Source: Anaerolineae bacterium
Lineage (GTDB): Bacteria; Chloroflexota; Anaerolineae; Aggregatilineales; Phototrophicaceae
Assembly (NCBI GenBank): GCA_022822305.1
Contig: JAJEBY010000002.1
Coordinates: 334,885-398,884 of the forward strand
Reading direction: 5' to 3'
DNA: 64,000 nucleotides
Shown here: in pieces, positions 17,711 to 26,178 of the stretch
Position numbering within the stretch: position 1 is the first letter of the stretch
How the letters are laid out: every line of letters starts with the position of its first letter
Translations under genes and position numbers: made by a program
Notes under the pieces: model-generated
What the model was told of the DNA's origin: nothing
What the model saw: the letters and a program-made list of their open reading frames with translations, nothing else
The model's database searches: none

Positions 17711-19165
17711 ATGATTACAGTCATTGGCTTGGGACCAGGGCCGATCGAAGATCTCTCCCTGCGCGCTTGGGATAGGCTGACGCAGTGCGACACGCTCTAC
17801 TTGCGGACGCGCCGGCATCCCTGCGTCGACAAATTGCCCGAGCATCTCAGTTGCGTGAGCTTCGATGACGTCTACGAGAACTATGATCGTTTCGAAGACG
17901 TCTACAGCGCGATTGTCGAAACTATCCTTGAAATCGCGAGCCGCGATCAGGACATTGTATATGCCGTCCCCGGTGATCCCTTCGTCGGTGAGGCCACGGT
18001 GTCTCGCTTGCTGGAAGCGGCGCAAGCGCGCGCTCTGGATGTCGAGATCATCAATGGCATCAGCTTCATCGAGCCTTGCCTGGCGCAGATCGGCATCGAC
18101 GCTCTGGATGGCATCCAGATCTTGGATGCGCTCGATGTAGCGTCTCAATATCACCCGGCGATAAACCCCGCCAAGCCGGCGCTTCTGGCGCAAGTCTACA
18201 GCCGGGGGGTGGCATCGGATCTCAAACTGACCTTGATGAACCAGTATCCGGAAGCATTTCCGGTAAAATTAATCCACGCGGCCGGATCAAGCGCAGACGC
18301 AGTGGAGAGCCTGCCCCTGTTCGAGGTCGATCGCAGCGCCGGAATAGACGCGATGACCACGCTTTTTGTGCCCGCGCTTGACCCGCTCAGCAGTTTCGAG
18401 GCCTTTCAAAATATCATCGCCCATTTGCGCTCAGATCAAGGCTGCCCTTGGGATCGCGAACAGACCCATCAGTCCTTGCGCCCATTCCTGATTGAAGAGA
18501 CTTATGAAGTGCTCGAGGCGCTGGACCGGGATGATCCGCAGGCGCTCGCCGAAGAATTGGGCGACTTGCTCCTGCAGATCCTGCTGCATAGCCAGATCGC
18601 CGTCGACGATGGTGAATTCTACATGACAGATGTCCTGCGCATCGTCAACGAGAAGATGATTCGCCGTCATCCTCATGTCTGGGGAGATACCGAGGTTGAC
18701 GGCGATTCCGAACAAGTTACGCTGAACTGGGAAGATATCAAGCGCGCCGAAAAAGCGGAAGTCGGCAAGGCGCGCGAATCTATGCTGGATGGCGTCCCGC
18801 GGGCGGCGCCATCGCTGCTGGTGGCGCACAGCTATTCCAAGCGCGCCGCAAAAGTCGGCTTCGACTGGGACGGTATCAGTGGCGTGGAAGCCAAAGCGCG
18901 GGAAGAATTCGAGGAGATCCTGGCTGCCGAATCGACCGAGGGCAAAATCGCCGAGATTGGCGATCTTATTTTCGTGCTGGTCAATTGGCTGCGTTGGCTG
19001 GGCGTCGACGATCCCGAGAGTCTTGTGCGGGAGGCCAACGCCAAATTCTATCGCCGCTTCAGCTACGTTGAAGAACGAGCCGCGCAGGAACGCAAATCAC
19101 TTTCCGAGTGCTCGCTTGATGTTCTTGAATCATGGTGGCAAGCGGCGAAGAAAGCGGGTCTGTAA
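17711..19165 (+). CDS. YabN-like fusion: tetrapyrrole-methylase domain plus MazG pyrophosphohydrolase
   Basis: The 484-residue protein has an N-terminal SAM-dependent tetrapyrrole-methylase-type domain (residues 1 to about 220; MITVIGLGPGPIEDLS and YAVPGDPFVGEATVSRLL). It is followed by a MazG NTP pyrophosphohydrolase from about 235 (CPWDREQTHQSLRPFLIEET, metal-binding LAEELGDLLLQILLHSQ). A second MazG repeat (FDWDGISGVEAKAREEFEEI, then EIGDLIFVLVNW) completes the dimer-like core. MazG enzymes clear non-canonical NTPs; the role of the methylase part in YabN proteins is not settled. The next gene overlaps its 3' end. Confidence 0.9.
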   Translation: MITVIGLGPGPIEDLSLRAWDRLTQCDTLYLRTRRHPCVDKLPEHLSCVSFDDVYENYDRFEDVYSAIVETILEIASRDQDIVYAVPGDPFVGEATVSRLLEAAQARALDVEIINGISFIEPCLAQIGIDALDGIQILDALDVASQYHPAINPAKPALLAQVYSRGVASDLKLTLMNQYPEAFPVKLIHAAGSSADAVESLPLFEVDRSAGIDAMTTLFVPALDPLSSFEAFQNIIAHLRSDQGCPWDREQTHQSLRPFLIEETYEVLEALDRDDPQALAEELGDLLLQILLHSQIAVDDGEFYMTDVLRIVNEKMIRRHPHVWGDTEVDGDSEQVTLNWEDIKRAEKAEVGKARESMLDGVPRAAPSLLVAHSYSKRAAKVGFDWDGISGVEAKAREEFEEILAAESTEGKIAEIGDLIFVLVNWLRWLGVDDPESLVREANAKFYRRFSYVEERAAQERKSLSECSLDVLESWWQAAKKAGL

Positions 19166-19917
19166 CCTTGTCAGCTGCGTTCGTGCTGGAAGGGCGCCTG
19201 TCAGTCACCGCGGCGCTTGAAGCCGGCCAGCGCGAGATTTTCCGGATTCTGATCGACAGCGACAAACGCATGGACCGACGCGCGGCGCGTCTGCGTCATG
19301 CCGCGGAATCAGCCGGTGTTGCTCTAGAATTCGTGAGTGCCGAAACCATCGCGCAGCATGCCAGCGGCCAGACTCACGGTGGCGTGATCGCCTTGACCGG
19401 CGAGCGCCATTATGTGAGTCTGGCCGACCTGATTCCGGACCGAGCGTCGCCCTTCATCGTCATGTTGGACGGCATTGAAGACCCCTACAATTTTGGATTC
19501 GCAATCCGCGCGCTTTATGCTGCTGGCGTCGCTGGCGTTGTTCTGCGCCCCCGCAACTGGACGAGCGCCAGCGCGGTTGTCGGTCGAGCAAGCGCCGGTA
19601 CTATCGAGCGCATGCCGTTGGCGATTGCGGACAGCGCCGAAGACGCCGCGGCCTGCTATCGAGAACGCGGCCTGCTGGTGGCTGCGGCGGCGAAGTCAGC
19701 AGCCGGCGTTTCGCTCTACAACGCAGACTTGACGCGGCCGCTCTTTGTATTGGTCGGCGGCGAGAAACGCGGTGTGACCCGCTCATTCCGAAGTCGCGCC
19801 GATCTCTTGCTGGAAATCCCTTACGGGCGCGATTTCGCTGGGTCTTTGGGCACGGTCAGCGCAACAGCCTTGATCGCCTTTGAAGTGCTGCGGCAGCGCC
19901 GGGCAGCGGAAATCTAG
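19132..19917 (+). CDS. SpoU/TrmH-family RNA 2'-O-methyltransferase
   Basis: Probable rRNA or tRNA ribose methyltransferase of the knotted SPOUT fold, about 261 residues. After an RlmB-like substrate-binding domain (residues 1-90) come motif 1 (DGIEDPYNFGFAIRALYAAG), motif 2 (VVGRASAGTIERMPLA) and motif 3 (LVGGEKRGV then AGSLGTVSATALIAFE). In motif 3 the usual SLN-V-S is SLG-T-V-S, so a conserved asparagine that helps form the SAM knot is missing. ATG 19132 overlaps mazG by 34 bases and has no clear ribosome-binding site; TTG 19168, just after the mazG stop, is another option. Confidence 0.85.
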   Translation: MVASGEESGSVTLSAAFVLEGRLSVTAALEAGQREIFRILIDSDKRMDRRAARLRHAAESAGVALEFVSAETIAQHASGQTHGGVIALTGERHYVSLADLIPDRASPFIVMLDGIEDPYNFGFAIRALYAAGVAGVVLRPRNWTSASAVVGRASAGTIERMPLAIADSAEDAAACYRERGLLVAAAAKSAAGVSLYNADLTRPLFVLVGGEKRGVTRSFRSRADLLLEIPYGRDFAGSLGTVSATALIAFEVLRQRRAAEI

Positions 19918-20077
19918 CCTTTCTCCGTCTAAAATGGCCGCTGCATCGCTTGTCTGAACGCGATATGAATATGACGTATCCGTCAGTAGGACATCCGGCG
20001 AACAACTGTCGCGATTTCCAAAGCTCTGCTACTATGCAGTTGTGTCTCCGCTAAAGGATCTCACCGGGAGCAGTTCC

Positions 20078-21151
20078 ATGAAAGCTGTCATTCTAACCGC
20101 CGGGCAAGGCACTCGCTTGCGTCCAGTCACCCTGACCATGCCAAAATCACTGGTGCCTGTCGCCAATCGCTGGTTGATCACCTACGCAATTGATGTGCTA
20201 AAGCTGGCTGGCCTGAATGACATCGGTGTTGTCGTTAATGACCTGGATTCGCCTATCGTGACGCTCTTGGGCGATGGTGGCTGCCTCGGCGTAAAGATCG
20301 AATACATCGTACAAGAGCAGCAGTTGGGATTGGCGCACGCCATTAATCTCTGTCAGGACTTCGTGGGAGATGATCCCTTCACCGTGTTCCTGGGCGACAA
20401 TATTTTCCAGGATCAGATGACCGACTTGCTCACGTCGTTTGCCGATTCGGATGCGGAAGCGAATATCGTTCTGGCCGAGGTGCCCGATCCTACGCGCTTT
20501 GGCATCGCACAAATCGACCGCGGACGTATCACGCGCGTCGTGGAAAAACCGCAGAATCCACCTTCAAACCTGGCGATTGCGGGTGTCTACCTCTTCCGTT
20601 CCTCGATCTTCGACGCCATTAGTCGCATTGAGCCTTCCGGTCGCAACGAACTGGAAATCACCGACGCCATTCAAGTGCTGATCAGCGATGGCAATCCTGT
20701 CGCCTTCTATCAGCTCAACGGATGGTGGATTGACGCCGGAAAACCCGATGCAATTATCATGGCCAATCAGCTGGTGTTGGAGGGCTTGCCGTATACGCCG
20801 GCGCCAGAAAACGGGGGGCAGATCGAAGGCAATAGTGAGGTATCCCATCGCGTTGTGATCGGCAAAGACAGCCGCATCATCAACTCTGTCATCCGCGGCC
20901 CCGTCATTATCGGCGACAACAGCGTCATCCGCGACAGCTATATCGGGCCCTACACCGCGCTGGGCGACAATGTCATCGTGGAGGGCAGCGAGATCGAAGC
21001 CAGCATCGTCATGCGCAATTGCGAGATCAGCAATATTCAAGGGCGCATCGATCGCAGCTTGCTTGCGGAAAACGCGCGGGTGACATCGGCGCCGCATATG
21101 CCGGTGGCGCATCGTTTCGTACTCGCGGAAAACAGCTACGTGCAGTTTTAG
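20078..21151 (+). CDS. Glucose-1-phosphate thymidylyltransferase, long form
   Basis: Makes a nucleotide-activated sugar (dTDP-glucose by family) for surface glycans. The protein of about 357 residues has a nucleotidyltransferase domain with MKAVILTAGQGTRLRPVTLT and PKSLVPVANRWLITYAIDVL. The C-terminal left-handed beta-helix has hexapeptide-like repeats (VVIGKDSRIINSVIRGPVII and on), as in the RmlA-long group. ATG 20078 has GGGAG seven bases upstream and gives the true family start; the earlier frame start at 20042 is rejected. It lies near the glycan cluster on the other strand. Confidence 0.9.
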   Translation: MKAVILTAGQGTRLRPVTLTMPKSLVPVANRWLITYAIDVLKLAGLNDIGVVVNDLDSPIVTLLGDGGCLGVKIEYIVQEQQLGLAHAINLCQDFVGDDPFTVFLGDNIFQDQMTDLLTSFADSDAEANIVLAEVPDPTRFGIAQIDRGRITRVVEKPQNPPSNLAIAGVYLFRSSIFDAISRIEPSGRNELEITDAIQVLISDGNPVAFYQLNGWWIDAGKPDAIIMANQLVLEGLPYTPAPENGGQIEGNSEVSHRVVIGKDSRIINSVIRGPVIIGDNSVIRDSYIGPYTALGDNVIVEGSEIEASIVMRNCEISNIQGRIDRSLLAENARVTSAPHMPVAHRFVLAENSYVQF

Positions 21152-21156
21152 AGCGC

Positions 21157-21567
21157 CTAACGCAAGAGACGCGGCGGGAGCAGCCCATTGCGCGCGAGGA
21201 ATGTCTCGGCAGGACCAGTCCAACCCACCATCGAGAAATCTACTTTGCCACGCCGATCAAATTGCACCCCCTCCGATTCCAGCAACTGGCGTTGCCGTTG
21301 CGCCTGAGCGCCGCCCGCGGGAAAGCTGATCTTGCCCTGGCTATTGATCACGCGATGCCAAGGAATCGGAAGGTCGCGCGGGGTTTTGCGCAGGGCAGTC
21401 CCGACCCAGCGCGCGGCCAGGCGCTTCATGCTCGCGGCGTCCCAGTCTTCGCTTGGCGGAATCATCGAGGCGATTTGCCCGTAACTGCTCACTCTGCCGG
21501 GCGGGATCTCGTCAACGATCGCCCAGACAAGTTGAAAGAACCTACTGGCGTTTGGCGGATTGAACAT
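21157..21567 (-). CDS. Alkyltransferase-like protein (ATL), MGMT family without active cysteine
   Basis: DNA-damage recognition protein of 136 residues, similar to the C-terminal domain of O6-alkylguanine methyltransferase. The MGMT active site PCHRV is replaced by PWHRVIN, the mark of alkyltransferase-like proteins, which bind O6-alkylguanine and hand it to nucleotide excision repair rather than repairing it directly. The helix-turn-helix part with IPPGRVSSYGQIASMI is intact. Convergent with the preceding sugar nucleotidyltransferase gene (5-base gap). Confidence 0.88.
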   Translation of the reverse strand: MFNPPNASRFFQLVWAIVDEIPPGRVSSYGQIASMIPPSEDWDAASMKRLAARWVGTALRKTPRDLPIPWHRVINSQGKISFPAGGAQAQRQRQLLESEGVQFDRRGKVDFSMVGWTGPAETFLARNGLLPPRLLR

Positions 21568-21642
21568 GGCTACGCGGACGGATAAGGATCAAAGCTCGTG
21601 AAGTTTCACTTGAACGGACATGGCAAGCCCGCGGAGGCAAAC

Positions 21643-22011
21643 ATGCGACTGATTGGACTGACAATCGCTGCAACTCACATTGAAAAGATGGTCGAATTCT
21701 ATAATGCCGTCTTTGATGCGAACCTGCAACCCACCGTGCATATTGGCGACGAGCAGTTCTACGGCGGCAAGCTGAATGATCTTGAATTGACCCTTTGCCC
21801 CAATAGCATCGCCGGTGTCTCCGCCGAGCAGAACCGCCAGCAATTCCGCTTTGATGTTGACGACTTGGAAGCCGTAATGCGCGACGGTCTGGACAATCAC
21901 GGCAGCGAGATCAATCCCATCGACGAATACAAAGGCGCCAAAGTGGCATCGCTCGCCGATCCGGACGGCAACACTATTGAGTTTGTGCAGTCCGTGTCAG
22001 GGAGCGCCTAG
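21643..22011 (+). CDS. VOC (glyoxalase/bleomycin-resistance) superfamily protein
   Basis: The 122-residue protein has one VOC fold with MRLIGLTIAATHIEKMVEFY at the start and VASLADPDGNTIEFVQSV at the end, the latter carrying the metal-ligand glutamate region. ATG 21643 has GGAGG five bases upstream; a GTG 45 bases earlier is less likely. Substrate unknown. Its last 15 bases overlap the 3' end of the minus-strand kinase gene. Confidence 0.82.
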   Translation: MRLIGLTIAATHIEKMVEFYNAVFDANLQPTVHIGDEQFYGGKLNDLELTLCPNSIAGVSAEQNRQQFRFDVDDLEAVMRDGLDNHGSEINPIDEYKGAKVASLADPDGNTIEFVQSVSGSA

Positions 22012-23013
22012 CGCGATTGATTGCGCGAGTTCCGCGGGCGTCGGCGCATAATTGCCCAAATGTTGCACGACTATCCCACTGGCATGATTGGCCAGCATAA
22101 CGGCATCGACCAAACTGCTGCCGGCCGTCAGCGCCAGCGTCGCCACCGCGATCGCGGTGTCTCCCGCGCCCACGGTATCGAACACATCGCTGACGCGCGG
22201 CGCCGGGCAATGATCGATTGCGTCTCCGCTCGCCACGGTCGCGCCACGGCTGCCACGCGTGATGATGGCCGCGCGCTTGATTCCAAGCGCTGTCTGCAGC
22301 TGACGCGCCGCGGCGCTGAAATCGGCGTCGGTCTGCAGCGTGCGATTCAGATATCGCTGTGCATCGGCCGCGTTGCACTTCATGACATCGATACCGGCGA
22401 ACTGATTGAACTGCCCTTGCGCATCGGCCGTGATCAAGACCTTCTCTCGGCTGCAAAGGTCGCGGATCTGCCGCGCCAGAGATGATGTCAGCAATCCCCC
22501 GTGGTAATGTGACAGCAAGACAGCATCGACTTGAGTCACTTGCGCGGCGACGAATGCGACTATCTTCGCTTCCGTGTCGCTGTCGATGTCGTGCCGCGCC
22601 ACTGTGTCTATCCGCGTCAGTTGCTGGGGGAAACGCAAGCCCATCTGGGCCAGAATGCGTGTTTTGACCGTAGTCGGGCGATCGCCGCAGGCGATGACGC
22701 CGGATGCGTCAATGCCGCTGCTCGAAAGTATGTCGACGAGTTGCCGTCCGGCCTCGTCAATTCCGATTACTCCGACCTGTATGGCGCGGCTGCCCAGCGA
22801 CACGATATTAGCGGCGGGATTCGCCGAACCGCCGGCGATGTATTGTCGCGACTCCAGTTCCAACACCGGCACCGGCGCCTCCCGGCTCATGCGCGTCGGG
22901 CGTCCAGTGATGTATTCATCCAGCATCACATCACCGACCACCAGGATGGTCCGCCCTGCCAATGCTTCAACCACGGAAATCAAATGAGCTGCCACGTCGA
23001 TGTCTCTCGTCAA
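21997..23013 (-). CDS. PfkB-family sugar kinase, heptose-7-phosphate kinase (RfaE/HldE domain I) type
   Basis: Probable phosphorylation of D-glycero-D-manno-heptose 7-phosphate at C1, an early step to ADP-heptose. The protein of about 338 residues opens with VVGDVMLDEYITGRPTRMSR and APVPVLELESRQYIAGGSAN, close to HldE kinase domains. The catalytic base is in VFDTVGAGDTAIAVATLALT. A TTG at 23013 with an AGGA site four to five bases upstream is chosen as the start, because the longer frame from 23172 overlaps the neighbour by about 100 bases and adds residues foreign to the family. No adenylyltransferase domain is fused. Confidence 0.82.
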   Translation of the reverse strand: MTRDIDVAAHLISVVEALAGRTILVVGDVMLDEYITGRPTRMSREAPVPVLELESRQYIAGGSANPAANIVSLGSRAIQVGVIGIDEAGRQLVDILSSSGIDASGVIACGDRPTTVKTRILAQMGLRFPQQLTRIDTVARHDIDSDTEAKIVAFVAAQVTQVDAVLLSHYHGGLLTSSLARQIRDLCSREKVLITADAQGQFNQFAGIDVMKCNAADAQRYLNRTLQTDADFSAAARQLQTALGIKRAAIITRGSRGATVASGDAIDHCPAPRVSDVFDTVGAGDTAIAVATLALTAGSSLVDAVMLANHASGIVVQHLGNYAPTPAELAQSIALGAP

Positions 23014-23063
23014 AACGTCCTGGTCCAGTGTACCGTAGGCTCGCGCACAAATTGAAGTCTCAG

Positions 23064-24917
23064 CTAGCGGCGTCTTTTGTGCCGTCCCTCTCGCCAGACA
23101 GCGAAGACAAATCGCGGCAAGCGCGTCATGCGGCGCAAGCGCCAGGGCTGCCGGAGCAGGCGATAGAGCCATTCAATGCCGTATTGTCGCATCCACTGCG
23201 GCGCGCGCGGCACGACGCCGGCGATGAAATCCAGCGATCCGCCGATGCCCATAGCAACTTTTACTTCCAGCCTCGGCAAATTGCGTGCGATCCATTTGTC
23301 TTGCTGGGGCGCGCCATAAGCGACAAACAAGATATCGGCGGCGCTGCGGTTGATCATGGCCACTATGTCGTCTTCTTCGGCTTCGGCAGGGCTGCCCGCA
23401 TAACAACCCGTGACTTGCAGCCCGGTGTATTGGCCCCGCAGAATCTCGGCTGCGCGCGCTGCTACGCCCTCTGCTGCGCCGAGAAAGAAGATGCGCCAGC
23501 CCTTTTCAGCGGCATGACGCGCGATCAGCGGCACGCCGTCCGATCCCGTCACTCGTTCGGGAATTGGCGCGCCCAGCTGGCGACCCGCCCACAGCAACCC
23601 TACACCATCCGGCACGCAGAGATCGGCGCGCGATAGTATATGGTAAAAAATCGGGTCGCGCCGGGCGATCATGATGAATTCCGGATTCACGGTACAAATA
23701 TGTCGCGCCGTCGACGCCGCAGCAATCCAGGCGCCAATCTTATCGATCCATTGCGCGTAGCTCACGCCATCGACCGGCACGCCGAGCACGCTCGTCCGCC
23801 ACTGCCGGGTGTTGGCGTCGCGGTGAACTGACGCGCGAGGGTTCAAACTTGCTCCAAGCGCCGCGCCATCAAGGATCTTGCCCGCCGTTTCCACGACTTG
23901 CGCCGCGGCGACCAACTTCATGCAGGTTCGGGCGGGGCAGCCCGCGCGCGCGCCGATGCCATGACCGACATAGCTGCAGGGACTGCATTCTACGCCGCTC
24001 GCGAGCACAACGTTTTTGCCGCTGGGCGCCCAGGGATGCCAGGCATGATGATTGCTGGGGCCGAATAGACTGATCACGGGTGTACCCACAGCGGCCGCGA
24101 TGTGCATGACACCGCTATCGGCGCCGATGAATAGATCAGCGCTGTGAATGACCTCGGCCAGCTGCGGAAGGCTCGTAACGCCGACCAGATTTTGCACTGG
24201 GAAATCCAGCATTTGTGCGACCCGGCTGCTGTCATCGCCAACTTGGCCGACAAGCGCGATCTGCGCGCCATGATGTTTGCGGAGGCGCCTCGCGACTTCG
24301 GCGAATCGCTCCGCGGGCCAGCGCCTTGCCGGGCTGTATCCGCCGCTTCCGGCATGTATGACGACGCATTTGACATTCGAGCCTTCGCGATTGTCTCTTG
24401 CTGCGCTAGGCGAGGGTTCGCGACGCGTGAGCGCTGGTCTCGCGCGTGTATCCGCGCCCAGCAAGCCCGCCACATCCAACCAGTATTGCGCTTCGTGTTT
24501 GGCGCCGAAACCGTCGTCGATTACAAAATCGGTCAGGAAGTCAATATTGTGGTTCTTCAAGCCGTAGATGCGCCGAGCGCCGCTCGCCCGGGCGATCATC
24601 CGAAACTTGAATACACCGGCTTTCAATGTGAAATGATGAAAGAAAACAACAGCATCGTATCGGCCTCGGCGCATTGCCAATAGCTTGCGCAGATTCTGTG
24701 GCGAAAGCAGGGCGCGACTGCCGCTGTAGGCGCCCTTGTCTATGGTGACGATGCGATTGACCAAGTGTCCAGGCATGATGGGAGCGGCATGCGCCGACGC
24801 GATGAGGTCGATTACGGCATCGGGCTTCGCCTCGCGCAGGGCGGCCATCGCCGGCGTCGCCAATACCAGATCGCCGATATCCGCCAGTTGTACCAGCAGA
24901 ATCCGCTCCTCAGCCAT
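23064..24917 (-). CDS. Fused GT9 heptosyltransferase-like and GT26 (WecG/TagA/CpsF) glycosyltransferase
   Basis: Two glycosyltransferases in one chain of about 617 residues. Residues 1 to about 350 are GT9 (ADP-heptose:LPS heptosyltransferase family): RILLVQLADIGDLVLATPAM, AGSGGYSPARRWPAERFAEV and DLFIGADSGVMHIAAAVGTP. From about 371 on it is GT26: VLGVPVDGVSYAQW, CVPDGVGLLWAGRQLG, ERVTGSDGVPLIARH and LFVAYGAPQQDKWIARN. ATG 24917 has GGAG six bases upstream; the upstream GTG at 24932 is rejected. It likely adds two consecutive sugars to a lipid-linked or surface glycan. Neighbours are a GT4 enzyme and the heptose-kinase-like gene. Confidence 0.9.
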   Translation of the reverse strand: MAEERILLVQLADIGDLVLATPAMAALREAKPDAVIDLIASAHAAPIMPGHLVNRIVTIDKGAYSGSRALLSPQNLRKLLAMRRGRYDAVVFFHHFTLKAGVFKFRMIARASGARRIYGLKNHNIDFLTDFVIDDGFGAKHEAQYWLDVAGLLGADTRARPALTRREPSPSAARDNREGSNVKCVVIHAGSGGYSPARRWPAERFAEVARRLRKHHGAQIALVGQVGDDSSRVAQMLDFPVQNLVGVTSLPQLAEVIHSADLFIGADSGVMHIAAAVGTPVISLFGPSNHHAWHPWAPSGKNVVLASGVECSPCSYVGHGIGARAGCPARTCMKLVAAAQVVETAGKILDGAALGASLNPRASVHRDANTRQWRTSVLGVPVDGVSYAQWIDKIGAWIAAASTARHICTVNPEFIMIARRDPIFYHILSRADLCVPDGVGLLWAGRQLGAPIPERVTGSDGVPLIARHAAEKGWRIFFLGAAEGVAARAAEILRGQYTGLQVTGCYAGSPAEAEEDDIVAMINRSAADILFVAYGAPQQDKWIARNLPRLEVKVAMGIGGSLDFIAGVVPRAPQWMRQYGIEWLYRLLRQPWRLRRMTRLPRFVFAVWREGRHKRRR

Positions 24918-24981
24918 TTGTCTCCAGCCCACAGCTATCTAGCATCAATCTTGTCATTGTAGCAAATCGCGGCATGGTCAC

Positions 24982-26100
24982 TTAGCGACCGTCTTGGAGT
25001 TCGTCGAAAACACCGAGCAATTGCCGCGCGGAAGCCTCCCAACTGAATGCCTTGGCGCGTTGCTTGCCACGTTCGGCCAATTGCGCGCGCCGGGCGCTAT
25101 CTTCGCTGATGTGGCGCATGGCCGCGGCAATTGCCTCAACCCGCAGCGGGTCAACCAGAATCCCCGCGTCTCCCACCAGTTCCGCCAAGCTGGAGGCAGC
25201 GCTGGCAATGACCGGCGTGCCGCAGATCATTGCTTCGATAGCCGGAAAACCAAAGCCTTCATACAGGCTGGGATAAACCAGCGCCAATGCGCCTGCCAAC
25301 AGCGGCCCCTTGTCCGCATCGTCGATGTATCCGGTCAAATGCACGTTTTCGCTGCCGTCTACCCAGCGCTCGTCGAACAGCCAGCCTTTGCCGCCGGCAA
25401 GAACCAATGCTGTTTCGTAGTCTCCGCTTTTGGCGCGCCAAAGCGCAAAGGCCTTGACGATGCGCTCGATATTCTTGCGCGGCTGCAAGGTCCCGATGAA
25501 GAGGAAGTATCGCCGCGGCAAATTGTACTTGTCCCGCGTCCGATTAATTCGCTCGGGATCGGACGTCAATGGCTCCGGATCTACGCCCGGATAGAGCAAA
25601 CGGATCTTGGCAGCGGGCGTGCCATAAATCTTGGCAAGATCGTCGGCGGTCGCCTGACTGTCGGCCAAGACCACAGTGGCCCGCGACTGACTGAAACGCG
25701 TCGTCAAGTCCAGATAAGCGCGCTGCGGCGCGGGGTGCGCCTCGGGAAAGAAGCGATAGCCCAAATCATGTACGGTGACCAGCGCCTTGCCGGGGAAAAT
25801 GAACGGCAGCGTGTGCGCGGGTACGAAGGTCACATCGGGCCGCGTCTTCCATATCTCGGTCGCAAATCGAAAATGCGTCCAGGCGCGCGGCCAGGGAATG
25901 ACTCTCTGACGGGTATGGGCGTCATCGGGAAAGTGGCTCGCCTTAGGCGCATCGCGAAAATAAAGCTCCAAGCGGTGGGGAGAATCCAGCGATCGGTTGG
26001 CTTCAATCAAGGACTGAATCAATCGCCGCGCGTAGTATTCAGTACCCGTTGGCCGGTCGACGGTCGTTCGGCTGGCGTCTATCGCAATATGCAGCGACAT
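24982..26100 (-). CDS. Glycosyltransferase family 4
   Basis: Retaining GT-B glycosyltransferase of 372 residues. It starts MSLHIAIDASRTTVDRPTGT, contains FLFIGTLQPRKNIERIVKAF in the linker to the second Rossmann domain, and has the EX7E motif in PSLYEGFGFPAIEAMICGTP, which binds the nucleotide sugar. Donor and acceptor are unknown. It lies between the nucleotide-sugar dehydrogenase and the fused transferase, all on the minus strand, with gaps of 78 and 64 bases, consistent with one operon. Confidence 0.92.
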   Translation of the reverse strand: MSLHIAIDASRTTVDRPTGTEYYARRLIQSLIEANRSLDSPHRLELYFRDAPKASHFPDDAHTRQRVIPWPRAWTHFRFATEIWKTRPDVTFVPAHTLPFIFPGKALVTVHDLGYRFFPEAHPAPQRAYLDLTTRFSQSRATVVLADSQATADDLAKIYGTPAAKIRLLYPGVDPEPLTSDPERINRTRDKYNLPRRYFLFIGTLQPRKNIERIVKAFALWRAKSGDYETALVLAGGKGWLFDERWVDGSENVHLTGYIDDADKGPLLAGALALVYPSLYEGFGFPAIEAMICGTPVIASAASSLAELVGDAGILVDPLRVEAIAAAMRHISEDSARRAQLAERGKQRAKAFSWEASARQLLGVFDELQDGR

Positions 26101-26178
26101 TTGATTTCAGGGCAAGTCGAGAGCGGCTTCTCGAATTTGGTCCCGGCTGCGGTCGTCAGCGACAGCATGTTGATACGC

